Source: Microbacterium sp. (GTDB lineage Bacteria > Actinomycetota > Actinomycetes > Actinomycetales > Microbacteriaceae). Taken from it: a DNA stretch of 64,000 nucleotides. Shown piece after piece: positions 25,997-33,573 of this stretch. The notes under the pieces are model-generated. The model saw only the letters and a program-made list of their open reading frames with translations. It searched no databases and was not told where the DNA came from. Location of the stretch: assembly GCA_017306415.1 (NCBI GenBank), contig JAFKIL010000004.1, forward strand, positions 62,001 through 126,000. The letters run 5' to 3'. Made by a program: the position numbers and the translations under genes. Positions within the stretch are counted from its first letter, which is position 1; the number at the start of each line of letters is the position of its first letter.

Positions 25997-26002
25997 TAGG
26001 CT
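25997..26002 (+). promoter_or_regulatory. TAGGCT -10 element for the polyprenyl synthase
   Basis: TAGGCT ends 6 nt before the GTG at 26009. Confidence 0.6.
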
Positions 26003-26008
26003 GGGAGG

Positions 26009-27070
26009 GTGACTCCGAGCCCATCTGCGCCGGGCTCGCACGTGGCGAGCCGCCTCGGTCTGACCGAGCGGGTGTTCGCCGGTGCCAAGTCCCGGAAGCT
26101 GCTGCGGACCGTCGAGGCGGGTCTGCAGACCGTCGAGGAGAACCTCGCGGTCGAGCTGCACGTCTCCGACGCCCTCGCCGATGCGACGAGCCGCTACCTG
26201 TACGAGGCGGGCGGCAAGCGCGTGCGGCCGATGCTCGCCATGCTGACCGCCCAGCTCGGCGAGGGCATCAATCGTGCGGTCGTGGATGCCGCGACCGCGC
26301 TCGAGCTGACGCATCTGGGCTCGCTGTACCACGACGACGTGATGGACGGTGCGGACGTGCGCCGCGGCGTCCCCAGTGCCCAGCAGGTGTGGGGCAACAA
26401 CGTCGCGATCCTCACCGGCGACCTGCTGTTCTCCCGTGCCAGCCAGCTCATGGCCCGCAACGGCGAGCGCGCCATCCAGCTGCAGGCCGACACGTTCGAG
26501 CGCCTCGTCCTCGGTCAGATGCACGAGACCGTCGGTCCCCAGCCGGATGATGACCCGGTGGCGTTCTACCTGCAGGTGCTCGCGGACAAGACGGGCTCGC
26601 TCATCGCCACCGCCGCGCAGGCGGGCGTGATCTTCTCGCACGGCCCGGAGGAGTATGCCGAGGCGATGGTCGTCTTCGGCGAGAAGGCGGGGGTCGCCTT
26701 CCAGCTGCTCGACGACGTGATCGACCTCAGCGCCGATCCGGACGAGACGGGCAAGGTGCCCGGCACCGATCTGCGCGCCGGCGTCCCCACGATGCCCTAT
26801 CTGCTCCTCGGCGAGCGCACGGACGCCGCATCCGTCGACCTGCGCGCGCGCATCGACAGCGGCGTCGCCAGGATCGCCGACGGTGCCGATCCCGCGCTCC
26901 TCGACGACGCCCTCGCCGAGCTGCGCGAGCACGAGGCCACGTCCGGCACGCTCGACCTGGCCGCGCGCTGGTCGAACGACGCCATCGCGGCACTCGCGCC
27001 GCTTCCCGACGGCGCCGTCCGCGACGCGCTCACGCGCTTCGCCCGGGCCGTCGCCGACCGCAGCAGCTGA
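26009..27070 (+). CDS. Long-chain polyprenyl diphosphate synthase
   Basis: A 353-residue trans-isoprenyl diphosphate synthase, which makes the side chain used by MenA. The first aspartate-rich motif is YHDDVMDGADVRRG (about residues 107-120) and the second is QLLDDVIDLSADPDE (about 230). GGKRVRPML binds isopentenyl diphosphate. Small residues precede the first motif, consistent with long-chain products, but chain length cannot be read from sequence with certainty. Location after menG supports a menaquinone role. Confidence 0.92.
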   Translation: MTPSPSAPGSHVASRLGLTERVFAGAKSRKLLRTVEAGLQTVEENLAVELHVSDALADATSRYLYEAGGKRVRPMLAMLTAQLGEGINRAVVDAATALELTHLGSLYHDDVMDGADVRRGVPSAQQVWGNNVAILTGDLLFSRASQLMARNGERAIQLQADTFERLVLGQMHETVGPQPDDDPVAFYLQVLADKTGSLIATAAQAGVIFSHGPEEYAEAMVVFGEKAGVAFQLLDDVIDLSADPDETGKVPGTDLRAGVPTMPYLLLGERTDAASVDLRARIDSGVARIADGADPALLDDALAELREHEATSGTLDLAARWSNDAIAALAPLPDGAVRDALTRFARAVADRSS

Positions 27071-27133
27071 TCCCTCTCCCGGGCGTCGCGGCATCGCGTT
27101 CTCGACGCCCGGTGCCACCTCCGAAAGGACCAC

Positions 27134-28507
27134 ATGACCAAGCTCAGGCTGGCCATCGTCGGCGCGGGCCCCGCCGGCATCTACGCTGCCGACATCCTGC
27201 TGAAGGCCGAGCGCAAGTTCGACGTCTCCATCGACCTCTTCGACCAGCTGCCCGCGCCGTACGGGCTGGTCCGCTACGGCGTCGCTCCGGACCACCCGCG
27301 GATCAAGGGCATCATCACGGCGCTGCGCGAGGTGCTCGACCGCGGCGACATCCGCCTGTTCGGCAACGTCCGCTTCGGCGAGGACATCACTCTCGACGAC
27401 CTGAAGCAGCACTACAACGCCGTCATCTTCGCGACCGGGGCGATCCGCGACGCCGATCTCGGCATCCCCGGCATCGACGCCGAGGGTTCGTACGGTGCCG
27501 CCGACTTCGTCAGCTGGTACGACGGGCACCCCGACTTCCCGCGCGAGTGGCCGCTGGATGCCGCGTCCGTCGCCGTGATCGGGAACGGCAACGTCGCCCT
27601 CGACGTGGCGCGGATGCTGGCGAAGCACGCCGTCGACCTGCTGCCCACCGAGATCCCGGACAACGTCCACGCCGGGCTCGAGGCGTCGGCGGTGACCGAC
27701 GTGCACGTGTTCGGTCGCCGCGGGCCGGCGCAGGTCAAGTTCACGCCGCTCGAGCTGCGCGAGCTCGGCGAGCTCCGCGACGTCGACATGGTGGTCTACG
27801 ACGAGGACTTCGACTACGACGAGGCGTCGAAGGCGGCGATCGCGAGCAACAAGCAGGTCATGGTCATCGACCGGGTGCTGCAGTCATGGCGACAGCGTCC
27901 CTCGGTGAACAACGCCGGGGGTGAGGCATCCCGTCGCCTCCACCTGCACTTCTACGCGCGACCCGTCGAGGTGCGGAAGGACGACGCGGGCCGCGTCGCC
28001 GGCATCGTCTACGAGCGCACCCGGCCCGACGGCCAGGGCGGCGTGGTCGGCACGGGCGAGCTGCGCGAGGTGCCGGTGCAGGCCGTCTACCGCGCCGTCG
28101 GGTACTTCGGGTCTCCGCTCCCGGGCGTCCCGTTCGACAAGCGGCACGGAGTCATTCCGAACCGGGAGGGTCAGGTGCTCAGCAAGGACTCCAACCAGCG
28201 GGTGTCCGGCATCTACGCGACGGGGTGGATCAAGCGCGGGCCGGTCGGGCTCATCGGGCACACGAAGTCCGACGCCATGGAGACGATCCGCCATGTCATC
28301 AACGACCAGGGCTCGTGGTGGCATCCGGAGCACCCCGAGGAGGAGGCGATCCCGGCGCTCCTCGCCGAGCGGGGCGTGGCCTGGACCGACCTCGACGGCT
28401 GGCATCGGCTCGACGAGCACGAGATCTCGCTCGGCGCACCCCACGAGCGCGCCCGCATCAAGGTCGTGCCCCGCGATGCGATGGTGCGGGTGTCGCGCGG
28501 CGAGTGA
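27134..28507 (+). CDS. fprA: FprA-type ferredoxin/adrenodoxin-like NADP reductase
   Basis: A 457-residue flavoprotein of the adrenodoxin-reductase family. The FAD site is VGAGPAGIYAADIL at the N-terminus. FDQLPAPYGLVRYGVAPDHP is a family hallmark. The NADP site is VIGNGNVALDVARML, and the C-terminal FAD contact is ATGWIKRGPVGLIGHTKSDA. It would pass electrons from NADPH to a ferredoxin, perhaps for P450s or Fe-S enzymes; no ferredoxin gene is adjacent. AAAGGA ribosome-binding site 6 nt before the ATG, so this gene is not leaderless. Confidence 0.93.
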   Translation: MTKLRLAIVGAGPAGIYAADILLKAERKFDVSIDLFDQLPAPYGLVRYGVAPDHPRIKGIITALREVLDRGDIRLFGNVRFGEDITLDDLKQHYNAVIFATGAIRDADLGIPGIDAEGSYGAADFVSWYDGHPDFPREWPLDAASVAVIGNGNVALDVARMLAKHAVDLLPTEIPDNVHAGLEASAVTDVHVFGRRGPAQVKFTPLELRELGELRDVDMVVYDEDFDYDEASKAAIASNKQVMVIDRVLQSWRQRPSVNNAGGEASRRLHLHFYARPVEVRKDDAGRVAGIVYERTRPDGQGGVVGTGELREVPVQAVYRAVGYFGSPLPGVPFDKRHGVIPNREGQVLSKDSNQRVSGIYATGWIKRGPVGLIGHTKSDAMETIRHVINDQGSWWHPEHPEEEAIPALLAERGVAWTDLDGWHRLDEHEISLGAPHERARIKVVPRDAMVRVSRGE

Positions 28508-28518
28508 GCCGTCCCCTC

Positions 28519-28524
28519 TAGGCT
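28519..28524 (+). promoter_or_regulatory. TAGGCT -10 element
   Basis: TAGGCT ends 7 nt before the ATG at 28532. Confidence 0.55.
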
Positions 28525-28531
28525 GGCGGGC

Positions 28532-29530
28532 ATGGAGTGGCAGCCCGACATCCTCGGTGCTCCCTTCGCGCAGCTCACCCTCCCGCTCGGCGACGACGAG
28601 GAGGGTCCCGTCGTCGCGACGCTCGTCCGCAGCCTGCCCGCACTGCCCGCTCGCGTCGTCGGGCCGCTGGCCCACGTCGACGTGCTCGCCGTCCACGGGT
28701 GGTCGGACTACTTCTTCCAGCCGGAACTCGCCCGGTTCTGGACGAGCCGCGGAGCGCGGTTCCACGCCCTCGACCTGCGCAAGTACGGGCGGAGCCTTCG
28801 TCCCGGTCAGACCCCGGGGGACATCGCCGACCTCGACGCGTACGACGAGGACATCGAGGCGGCTCTCACGGCGATCGGGCACGGTGCGGGCGCGGTGACG
28901 CCGCCACGGCGCCGGCTCGTGCTGCTCGGGCATTCGACCGGAGGCCTCGTGCTGACGCTGTGGGCGGCGCGGCACCGGGGGCGGGCGCAGGCGCTCGTGC
29001 TGAACAGTCCGTGGCTGGAGCTGCAGCTGGGCGCGATCGGCCGGCAGGCGCTCGCACCTCTCGTCGCGGCGCGGGCGCGCGTGGAGCCGCGCGGCGCGCA
29101 TCCGATGGTGGACCTCGGCTACTACACGCGCGCGCAGACCGAGGTCGGTGCGCTGCCGGTGCCGGGATACCGCGAGGACTGGCGGCCCGCGCGCGGGTTC
29201 CGCACGCATCCGGGGTGGCTCGCCGCCGTCCTGACCGGCCATCGGCGGATCGCCGCGGGCGTGGACGTGGGCTGCCCCGCGCTGGTGCTGCTGTCGGCGC
29301 GGTCGACCCCGCCGCTGGCGTGGTCCGAGGCGATGACCTCGAGCGATTCCGTGCTCGTCGTGGACGACATCGCCCGCGCGGCGACGAGAATCGGGCACGT
29401 GGTCACGATCGCGCGGATCGACGGCGCTCTGCACGACGTCTTCCTGTCACGGCCCGAACCACGTGCGACCGCGTTCCGGACGCTCGCAGAGTGGATTCGA
29501 CCCACGATCAATGTCGTGCATCCTGCATGA
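28532..29530 (+). CDS. Alpha/beta hydrolase (lysophospholipase-like)
   Basis: A 332-residue alpha/beta hydrolase. The strand-turn VDVLAVHGWSDYFFQP holds the oxyanion region. The nucleophile elbow is LLGHSTGGLVL (Ser about residue 132). Candidate acid and histidine lie in the C-terminal third (VDDIAR and GALHDVF). The closest family is the monoacylglycerol lipase/lysophospholipase group (serine aminopeptidase S33). It is too long for a typical MenH, although MenH is otherwise missing from the window. A strong terminator follows. Confidence 0.82.
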   Translation: MEWQPDILGAPFAQLTLPLGDDEEGPVVATLVRSLPALPARVVGPLAHVDVLAVHGWSDYFFQPELARFWTSRGARFHALDLRKYGRSLRPGQTPGDIADLDAYDEDIEAALTAIGHGAGAVTPPRRRLVLLGHSTGGLVLTLWAARHRGRAQALVLNSPWLELQLGAIGRQALAPLVAARARVEPRGAHPMVDLGYYTRAQTEVGALPVPGYREDWRPARGFRTHPGWLAAVLTGHRRIAAGVDVGCPALVLLSARSTPPLAWSEAMTSSDSVLVVDDIARAATRIGHVVTIARIDGALHDVFLSRPEPRATAFRTLAEWIRPTINVVHPA

Positions 29531-29546
29531 TCTGAGCGACGAGGAA

Positions 29547-29581
29547 GACCAGGATGCCGGTGCGAACCCGGCATCCTGGTC
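29547..29581 (+). terminator. Hairpin terminator after the alpha/beta hydrolase
   Basis: Perfect 14-bp arms (29547-29560 and 29568-29581) with a 7-nt loop, 16 nt after the stop codon. No long T-tract, as is usual in high-GC actinobacteria. Confidence 0.75.
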
Positions 29582-29665
29582 ATTGTGCACGCTGTGCGGC
29601 GAGGAATACTCGAAATACCCAGGTCAACCAGTTAAGGTTGATGCGGTTGTGACAATTCGTGGCAC

Positions 29666-29881
29666 GTCGAGTCCCCAGCTCGGCCAAAGGCTCCGTTCCC
29701 CAGATGGAGCCGGCCGCGATGCAACCCTTGAGGATGCCCTCGAGTCGCCCAGTCCCCAATGGGCCACTCGAGGGCATCCGTTCCCCTGAAGCATTCGCCC
29801 CAGTGTGGCCTTCCACTGCCGTCAACCGAGCTCCCAACTCAGTGTGCCGACTTGCCGGTCGAGGTCCCCACCTCTCCGGCC
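29666..29881. other. Gene-free stretch with repeated hairpins exposing C-rich loops
   Basis: The region 29531-30135 holds no convincing gene. Within it at least four hairpins carry TCCCCA in or at the loop. These are 29666-29684 (6-bp stem), 29689-29711 (6 bp), 29732-29779 (20-bp stem with one mismatch, 8-nt loop), and 29861-29874 (5 bp around CCCC). Related C-runs (GCCCCAG, CCCCCAG) follow near 29797 and 29880. A further inverted repeat, ACTTGTCC/GGACAAGT, lies around 29930-29953. From there to 30135 I see nothing recognisable. A structured regulatory RNA or remnants of a repeat element are both possible; the strand is unknown. Confidence 0.4.
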
Positions 29882-30135
29882 CCCAGTTCTCGTGTTCAGC
29901 CTCAGTTACAGTAACCAGCGCGGGGGACACTTGTCCACCATATGGGGGACAAGTCGCAACCTCTTGAGGAAATCCTGAGGTTCACCGAAAGCCCTTGTCG
30001 ACGGAGCACCAAACACTGCGCAGAATGTCGGGCATCCGTTGCCGGATATGGACGAAGTGCACGTCGACTGCGCCGCCGAGGTCGGACGCTCAGGACTGTC
30101 CCCGACGCCGGATGCGCGAGCGGTCGGATGCCGTG

Positions 30136-30459
30136 TCAGTCGAGCGCGAGCGCGACCCGCAGGGCGCGCGACACCATGCGCATCGTCAGCGGCGAGAACG
30201 CGCCGAGGAGCCGGTGGGCGTCGGCATCCCGCATCTCCTCGATGTCGTCGCAGAGCACGCGGCCGCGCACCGGCTCCCCCGCGGGGATGCGGACGATGGA
30301 GGCGAGATCGGGCTTGACCTTCGACGTGATGCGCACCACGAGGGCCGTTCCCAGCCCGTGATTCCGCGGATTCTGGGAGATCACGAGGTAGAACTCCTCC
30401 TCCGACAGTCCCGGCAGCGTCGCCGCCCAGATCTGGCCGCGGAAGAACCTGTTGCTCAT
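30136..30459 (-). CDS. MazF/PemK-like endoribonuclease toxin
   Basis: A 107-residue protein with the PemK/MazF fold pattern: an N-terminal FFRGQIWAATLPG with the conserved RG-IW, then YLVISQNPRNHGLGTALVVRITSK, and VRGRVLCDDIEEM near the end. Such toxins cut mRNA at short specific sites. Its ATG overlaps the stop of the upstream antitoxin gene by four bases, the standard toxin-antitoxin arrangement. Cleavage specificity cannot be predicted from sequence. The pair sits next to the C-rich hairpin region. Confidence 0.85.
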   Translation of the reverse strand: MSNRFFRGQIWAATLPGLSEEEFYLVISQNPRNHGLGTALVVRITSKVKPDLASIVRIPAGEPVRGRVLCDDIEEMRDADAHRLLGAFSPLTMRMVSRALRVALALD

Positions 30460-30752
30460 TCGCCGGGCTGGCTCTCGCCGGCCTCGCGGCGCATCGCCCG
30501 GTAGGCGAGGTAGTCCTCGTCCTCCGCCAGTTCCCCGTATGCGGCGAGCTCGATCGCCTCGCGGACACGGGCGAGGCCGGCCTGGAGGACGGCGTGCACG
30601 AGCTCCGCCTCGGACGCGTTCTCCTGGACGTCTCCGGGGAGCGCGCCGCGGCGCTGCGCGGACTCGCGGATGGCCTCGAGCTCAGCGAGGTCCTGCGCGG
30701 TGAGCGGGAGTGACAGCCGCTTCGGGGCGGGGGATGCGTCGGGGGACGACAT
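30456..30752 (-). CDS. Antitoxin partner of the MazF-like toxin
   Basis: A 98-residue acidic protein, not an obvious MazE. The N-terminal part (residues 1-40) has basic residues and a TAQDLAELEAIRES helix; the middle has LVHAVLQAGLARVREAIELAAYG; the C-terminal third is strongly acidic (ELAEDEDYLAY). That layout, DNA-binding front and acidic toxin-neutralising tail, is normal for type II antitoxins. CACAAT 6 nt before the ATG suggests a leaderless message. I assign it mainly by its four-base overlap with the toxin gene. Confidence 0.72.
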   Translation of the reverse strand: MSSPDASPAPKRLSLPLTAQDLAELEAIRESAQRRGALPGDVQENASEAELVHAVLQAGLARVREAIELAAYGELAEDEDYLAYRAMRREAGESQPGE

Positions 30753-30769
30753 GCATCAATTGTGCATCA
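30752..30769. promoter_or_regulatory. Direct-repeat operator candidate of the toxin-antitoxin operon
   Basis: Two copies of TGATGCA (minus strand; 30752-30758 and 30763-30769) occur 11 bp apart and bracket the CACAAT -10 element, about one helical turn apart. Confidence 0.45.
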
Positions 30770-30833
30770 CTTCCCGGGGCGAACGGGACGCGTCGTGGTT
30801 GCGGTGCGCCGGCCGATCCGGGACGCTCGAACC

Positions 30834-31535
30834 ATGCAGATGAGCGGCATCGTGCCGGAGGACGCGCCCGATCCGCGGATCGAGCTGGAGGGCCGCATCC
30901 GTCAGTTCCCGTTCCCGGTGCTCGGCCTCGTGCCGCAGCCGGCGGTGCAGGACCTCGGGGGGATCGGGATCACCGACGCCTGGGACGCCGAGGGCTGCGA
31001 GTCGATCTCGGTGAGCGTCACCTACACGTACTGGCGCAATCCGGCCGACCACGCCGATCCGGTGAACCTCGCGGAGCTCGACGACGAGACCCGCGCGAGC
31101 CTCGACACGGTGCCGCCGTGGCCACGACCGGCGTGGATCGTCGAGATGGCGGAGCAGCTGCGCCATCCGATGCTGTGGGAGGCGGTGCGGACGACGTGGC
31201 GACGCGCGAGGGCAGACCGCGACTCGCTGAGCCGGTCCCTCGTCGACCACGTGAACCACATCCTGCAGAACCGGTTCCGGTCGGAGCTGGGCATCGCGTT
31301 CGACCGGCCGTTCGACCGGGGCTGGGAGGCGAGCGTGTCATCGGTCGACCCGACGGCCGAGCTCGAGATCGACGGTGTGCAGGTGCCCGCCGTCCAGATC
31401 GACACCGATCCATTCGTCTACGCGGTCGGAGCGCTCACCGGCGCCGGCACCGTGGCCACGGTCGTCATCCCCCGCGACCACCTCGCGGGCGTCCGCCTCG
31501 CACTCCAGGCGCGCGGCGGTCCTACCGGTAGTTGA
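30834..31535 (+). CDS. Uncharacterised cytosolic protein
   Basis: A 233-residue protein that I do not recognise. It has no signal peptide or membrane segment. Recognisable local features are an N-terminal [20 protein letters not shown], a Trp- and Pro-rich middle ([17 protein letters not shown]), and a helical segment [19 protein letters not shown] at 30834 was chosen over an upstream in-frame ATG at 30762, because the latter would start within the toxin-antitoxin promoter region. The last 14 nt overlap the end of yajQ on the opposite strand. Confidence 0.7.
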   Translation: MQMSGIVPEDAPDPRIELEGRIRQFPFPVLGLVPQPAVQDLGGIGITDAWDAEGCESISVSVTYTYWRNPADHADPVNLAELDDETRASLDTVPPWPRPAWIVEMAEQLRHPMLWEAVRTTWRRARADRDSLSRSLVDHVNHILQNRFRSELGIAFDRPFDRGWEASVSSVDPTAELEIDGVQVPAVQIDTDPFVYAVGALTGAGTVATVVIPRDHLAGVRLALQARGGPTGS

Positions 31536-32010
31536 CGAACTGCAGGTCGACGTCCAGGTCGGCGGCCTTGAGGAGGCGCTGAACCTCCTGCAGGTCGTCG
31601 CGGCTCTTGGACTGCACGCGCAGCTCGTCGCCCTGGATCTGCGACTTCACGGACTTGGGGCCCTCGTCGCGGATGATCTTGCCGATCTTCTTCGCGTTCT
31701 CCGACGAGATGCCGTCCTTCAGCGACGACGTGATGCGGTACTCCTTGCCGCCGGCGACCGGGTCGCCCACGTCCAGGCTCTTCAGTGAGATGCCGCGCTT
31801 CACGAGCTTCGACTGGAACACGTCGAGCACGGCCTTCGCGCGCTCCTCGGTGCTCGCCTTGATGAGGATCTGCTCGCCGCTCCACTCGATCGACGCGCCG
31901 GTGCCCTTGAAGTCGTAGCGCTGCTCGACCTCCTTGCGGGCCTGATTGAGAGCGTTGTCGGCCTCCTGGTGATCCACCTTGGAGACGATGTCGAAAGAGG
32001 AGTCGGCCAT
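31522..32010 (-). CDS. yajQ: YajQ-family nucleotide-binding protein
   Basis: A 162-residue protein with two YajQ-type domains. Typical sequence: [20 protein letters not shown] at the N-terminus, [17 protein letters not shown], and [23 protein letters not shown] in the second half. In some bacteria YajQ binds cyclic di-GMP and acts with a transcription factor; the role in actinobacteria is unclear. TAGAAT on the minus strand ends 6 nt before the ATG. Convergent and overlapping by 14 nt with the unknown gene at 30834. Confidence 0.94.
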   Translation of the reverse strand: MADSSFDIVSKVDHQEADNALNQARKEVEQRYDFKGTGASIEWSGEQILIKASTEERAKAVLDVFQSKLVKRGISLKSLDVGDPVAGGKEYRITSSLKDGISSENAKKIGKIIRDEGPKSVKSQIQGDELRVQSKSRDDLQEVQRLLKAADLDVDLQFVNYR

Positions 32011-32016
32011 CCCCCG

Positions 32017-32022
32017 ATTCTA
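32017..32022 (-). promoter_or_regulatory. TAGAAT -10 element for yajQ
   Basis: Read on the minus strand, TAGAAT ends 6 nt before the ATG at 32010. Confidence 0.6.
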
Positions 32023-32059
32023 ACGACGGCGGCCGGATGAGGCATTTGTCGGCGAGAAC

Positions 32060-32073
32060 TGCAAACGCTTGCG
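32060..32073. promoter_or_regulatory. LacI/MalR-type operator 1
   Basis: TGCAAACGCTTGCG fits the LacI-family sugar operator pattern (central CG, flanking TGCAA/TTGCA). It lies 99 bp upstream of operator 2, a spacing that allows DNA looping. Confidence 0.6.
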
Positions 32074-32129
32074 GTCTGCCCCGTCACGCGGCATCCGTGT
32101 AACGAGAACGTATCGAACCATCCCAGACG

Positions 32130-32172
32130 TTGTGGCAGGCTCAGCGTGCAGGTAAGAATGTAAGCGCTTGCA
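32130..32172 (+). promoter_or_regulatory. Promoter and operator 2 of the maltose-type operon
   Basis: TTGTGG (32130-32135) and TAAGAA (32153-32158) are 17 bp apart. Immediately downstream, TGTAAGCGCTTGCA (32159-32172), a near-perfect LacI-family palindrome, would cover the transcription start. Repressor bound there would block initiation until sugar is present. Confidence 0.6.
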
Positions 32173-32258
32173 TTGCGAGCGTCAAAGAGTCACGGGGTCG
32201 AGGAAGCCCGCCGCGCGCTTCTGCTGCATCCGGCCCCCAACCAGAGAGGCACACACCG

Positions 32259-33491
32259 ATGAAGGTGAACAAGAAGGGCGCCGTCGCTATCGCCGCCCTC
32301 ATCGCCGGAAGCATGCTCGCGCTCGCGGGCTGCTCGGGCTCGGGGTCGAGCACCCCCACCAACTCCGGCTCCGGCACGCTGACCGTCTGGGTCGACGCCG
32401 ACCGCGCGCGCGTCCTGAAGGACGTCGCCGCCCAGTTCAAGAAGGACAAGGGCATCACGGTCGACCTCGTCGTGAAGGACTACGGCAAGATCCAGCAGGA
32501 CTTCACCGCCCAGGTCCCGACCGGCAAAGGCCCCGACCTCACGATCGGCGGTCACGACTGGACCGGCGGCTTCGTGCAGGACGGTGTGATCGCGCCCGTC
32601 GAGCTCGGCGACAAGGCATCCGACTTCGAGAAGGTCGCCCTGCAGGCGGTGACCTACGACGGCAAGACCTACGGCCTGCCGTACGCGATCGAGAACATCG
32701 CCATCCTGCGCAACACCGCCCTCGCCGACTCGACCCCCGCCACGTGGGACGAGATGATCGCGAAGGGCAAGGCCGCGGGGAAGAAGTACCCGTTCCTCGT
32801 GGGCCTCGACCCGCAGGCCGCAGACCCGTATCACCTGTACCCGCTGCAGACCTCGTTCGGCAATTCGGTGTTCGCGCAGAACTCGGACGGCACGTACGAC
32901 GCGTCCAAGCTCACCATCGGCGACGCCGCCGGCCAGAACTTCGCCAAGTGGGTCTCGTCGCAGGGTGACAAGGGCACCAAGGTCCTCAACCTCAACCTGT
33001 CCGGCGACCTGGCCAAGGAGGCCTTCCTCGCGGGGGAGTCGCCCTACTACCTGACCGGTCCGTGGAACGTCGCCGACGCGCAGGCCAAGGGCATCAAGCT
33101 GGCCGTCGACCCGATCCCGTCGGCCGGTGGCAAGACCGCCGCGCCGTTCGCCGGTGTGCAGACGTTCTTCCTGAGCTCCAAGTCGAAGAACGCGCTCGCC
33201 GCGACCGACTTCCTGGTGAACTACGTCGCCACCGAGAAGGTCCAGACCGCGCTGTACAAGGTCGGCGGCCGGCCGCCGGCACTGACCACGGCGTACCAGG
33301 CCGCGCAGTCCGACCCGATCGTGGCCGGCTTCGGCAAGGTCGGCGAGAACGCCGTGCCGATGCCGAGCATCCCGCAGATGGGGTCCGTGTGGGACGACTG
33401 GGGCAAGACCGAGGCGGCGATCATCAAGGGCGCCGACCCGACGTCGAGCTGGACCACGATGGCCACCAACATCCAGGCCAAGCTCAAGTGA
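32259..33491 (+). CDS. malE: Maltose/maltodextrin-type ABC substrate-binding lipoprotein
   Basis: A 410-residue extracellular solute-binding protein of the MalE cluster. The signal peptide ends in a lipobox LALAGC, with lipidated Cys25, followed by a Ser/Thr/Gly linker. The mature part begins GTLTVWVDADRARVL and has PYAIENIAILRNTAL and ESPYYLTGPWNV, typical of maltodextrin binders. ATG at 32259 has an AGAGG site about 10 nt upstream. Followed by a very stable hairpin, then malF and malG. Exact sugar is inferred from the GH13 gene in the operon. Confidence 0.9.
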   Translation: MKVNKKGAVAIAALIAGSMLALAGCSGSGSSTPTNSGSGTLTVWVDADRARVLKDVAAQFKKDKGITVDLVVKDYGKIQQDFTAQVPTGKGPDLTIGGHDWTGGFVQDGVIAPVELGDKASDFEKVALQAVTYDGKTYGLPYAIENIAILRNTALADSTPATWDEMIAKGKAAGKKYPFLVGLDPQAADPYHLYPLQTSFGNSVFAQNSDGTYDASKLTIGDAAGQNFAKWVSSQGDKGTKVLNLNLSGDLAKEAFLAGESPYYLTGPWNVADAQAKGIKLAVDPIPSAGGKTAAPFAGVQTFFLSSKSKNALAATDFLVNYVATEKVQTALYKVGGRPPALTTAYQAAQSDPIVAGFGKVGENAVPMPSIPQMGSVWDDWGKTEAAIIKGADPTSSWTTMATNIQAKLK

Positions 33492-33496
33492 TGACC

Positions 33497-33534
33497 GGGG
33501 CGGGGCGGCGAACGGATAGGCGCCGCCCCGCCCC
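33497..33534 (+). terminator. Intercistronic hairpin between malE and malF
   Basis: Perfect 14-bp GC-only stem (33497-33510 with 33521-33534) with a 10-nt loop, 5 nt after the malE stop. It probably slows polymerase or protects the upstream mRNA, giving more MalE than MalF/MalG. Confidence 0.7.
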
Positions 33535-33573
33535 TTCCCCGTGTTCCCACGAGCCCGCAGACAGGAGTCGACG

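Noticed and set aside
28532-29530. Assignment of the alpha/beta hydrolase as MenH
   Set aside because: It is about 80 residues longer than typical MenH and its nucleophile elbow and lid look like a lysophospholipase; position alone is not enough.
29666-29881. Match to the 6C RNA motif
   Set aside because: That actinobacterial RNA has two hairpins with loops of at least six cytosines; the loops here mostly have four and there are more stems.
29580-29930. Minus-strand 116-codon frame, and a plus-strand frame from 29463, in the hairpin region
   Set aside because: No ribosome-binding site, no -10 hexamer and no recognisable protein features. The minus-strand frame reads through the hairpin stems, and the plus-strand frame starts inside the hydrolase gene.
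3809-30031. Shared 12-mer GCAGAATGTCGG at 3810 and 30020 as evidence of a repeat family
   Set aside because: Many 12-mer pairs are expected by chance in 64 kb of biased DNA, and the flanks do not align.
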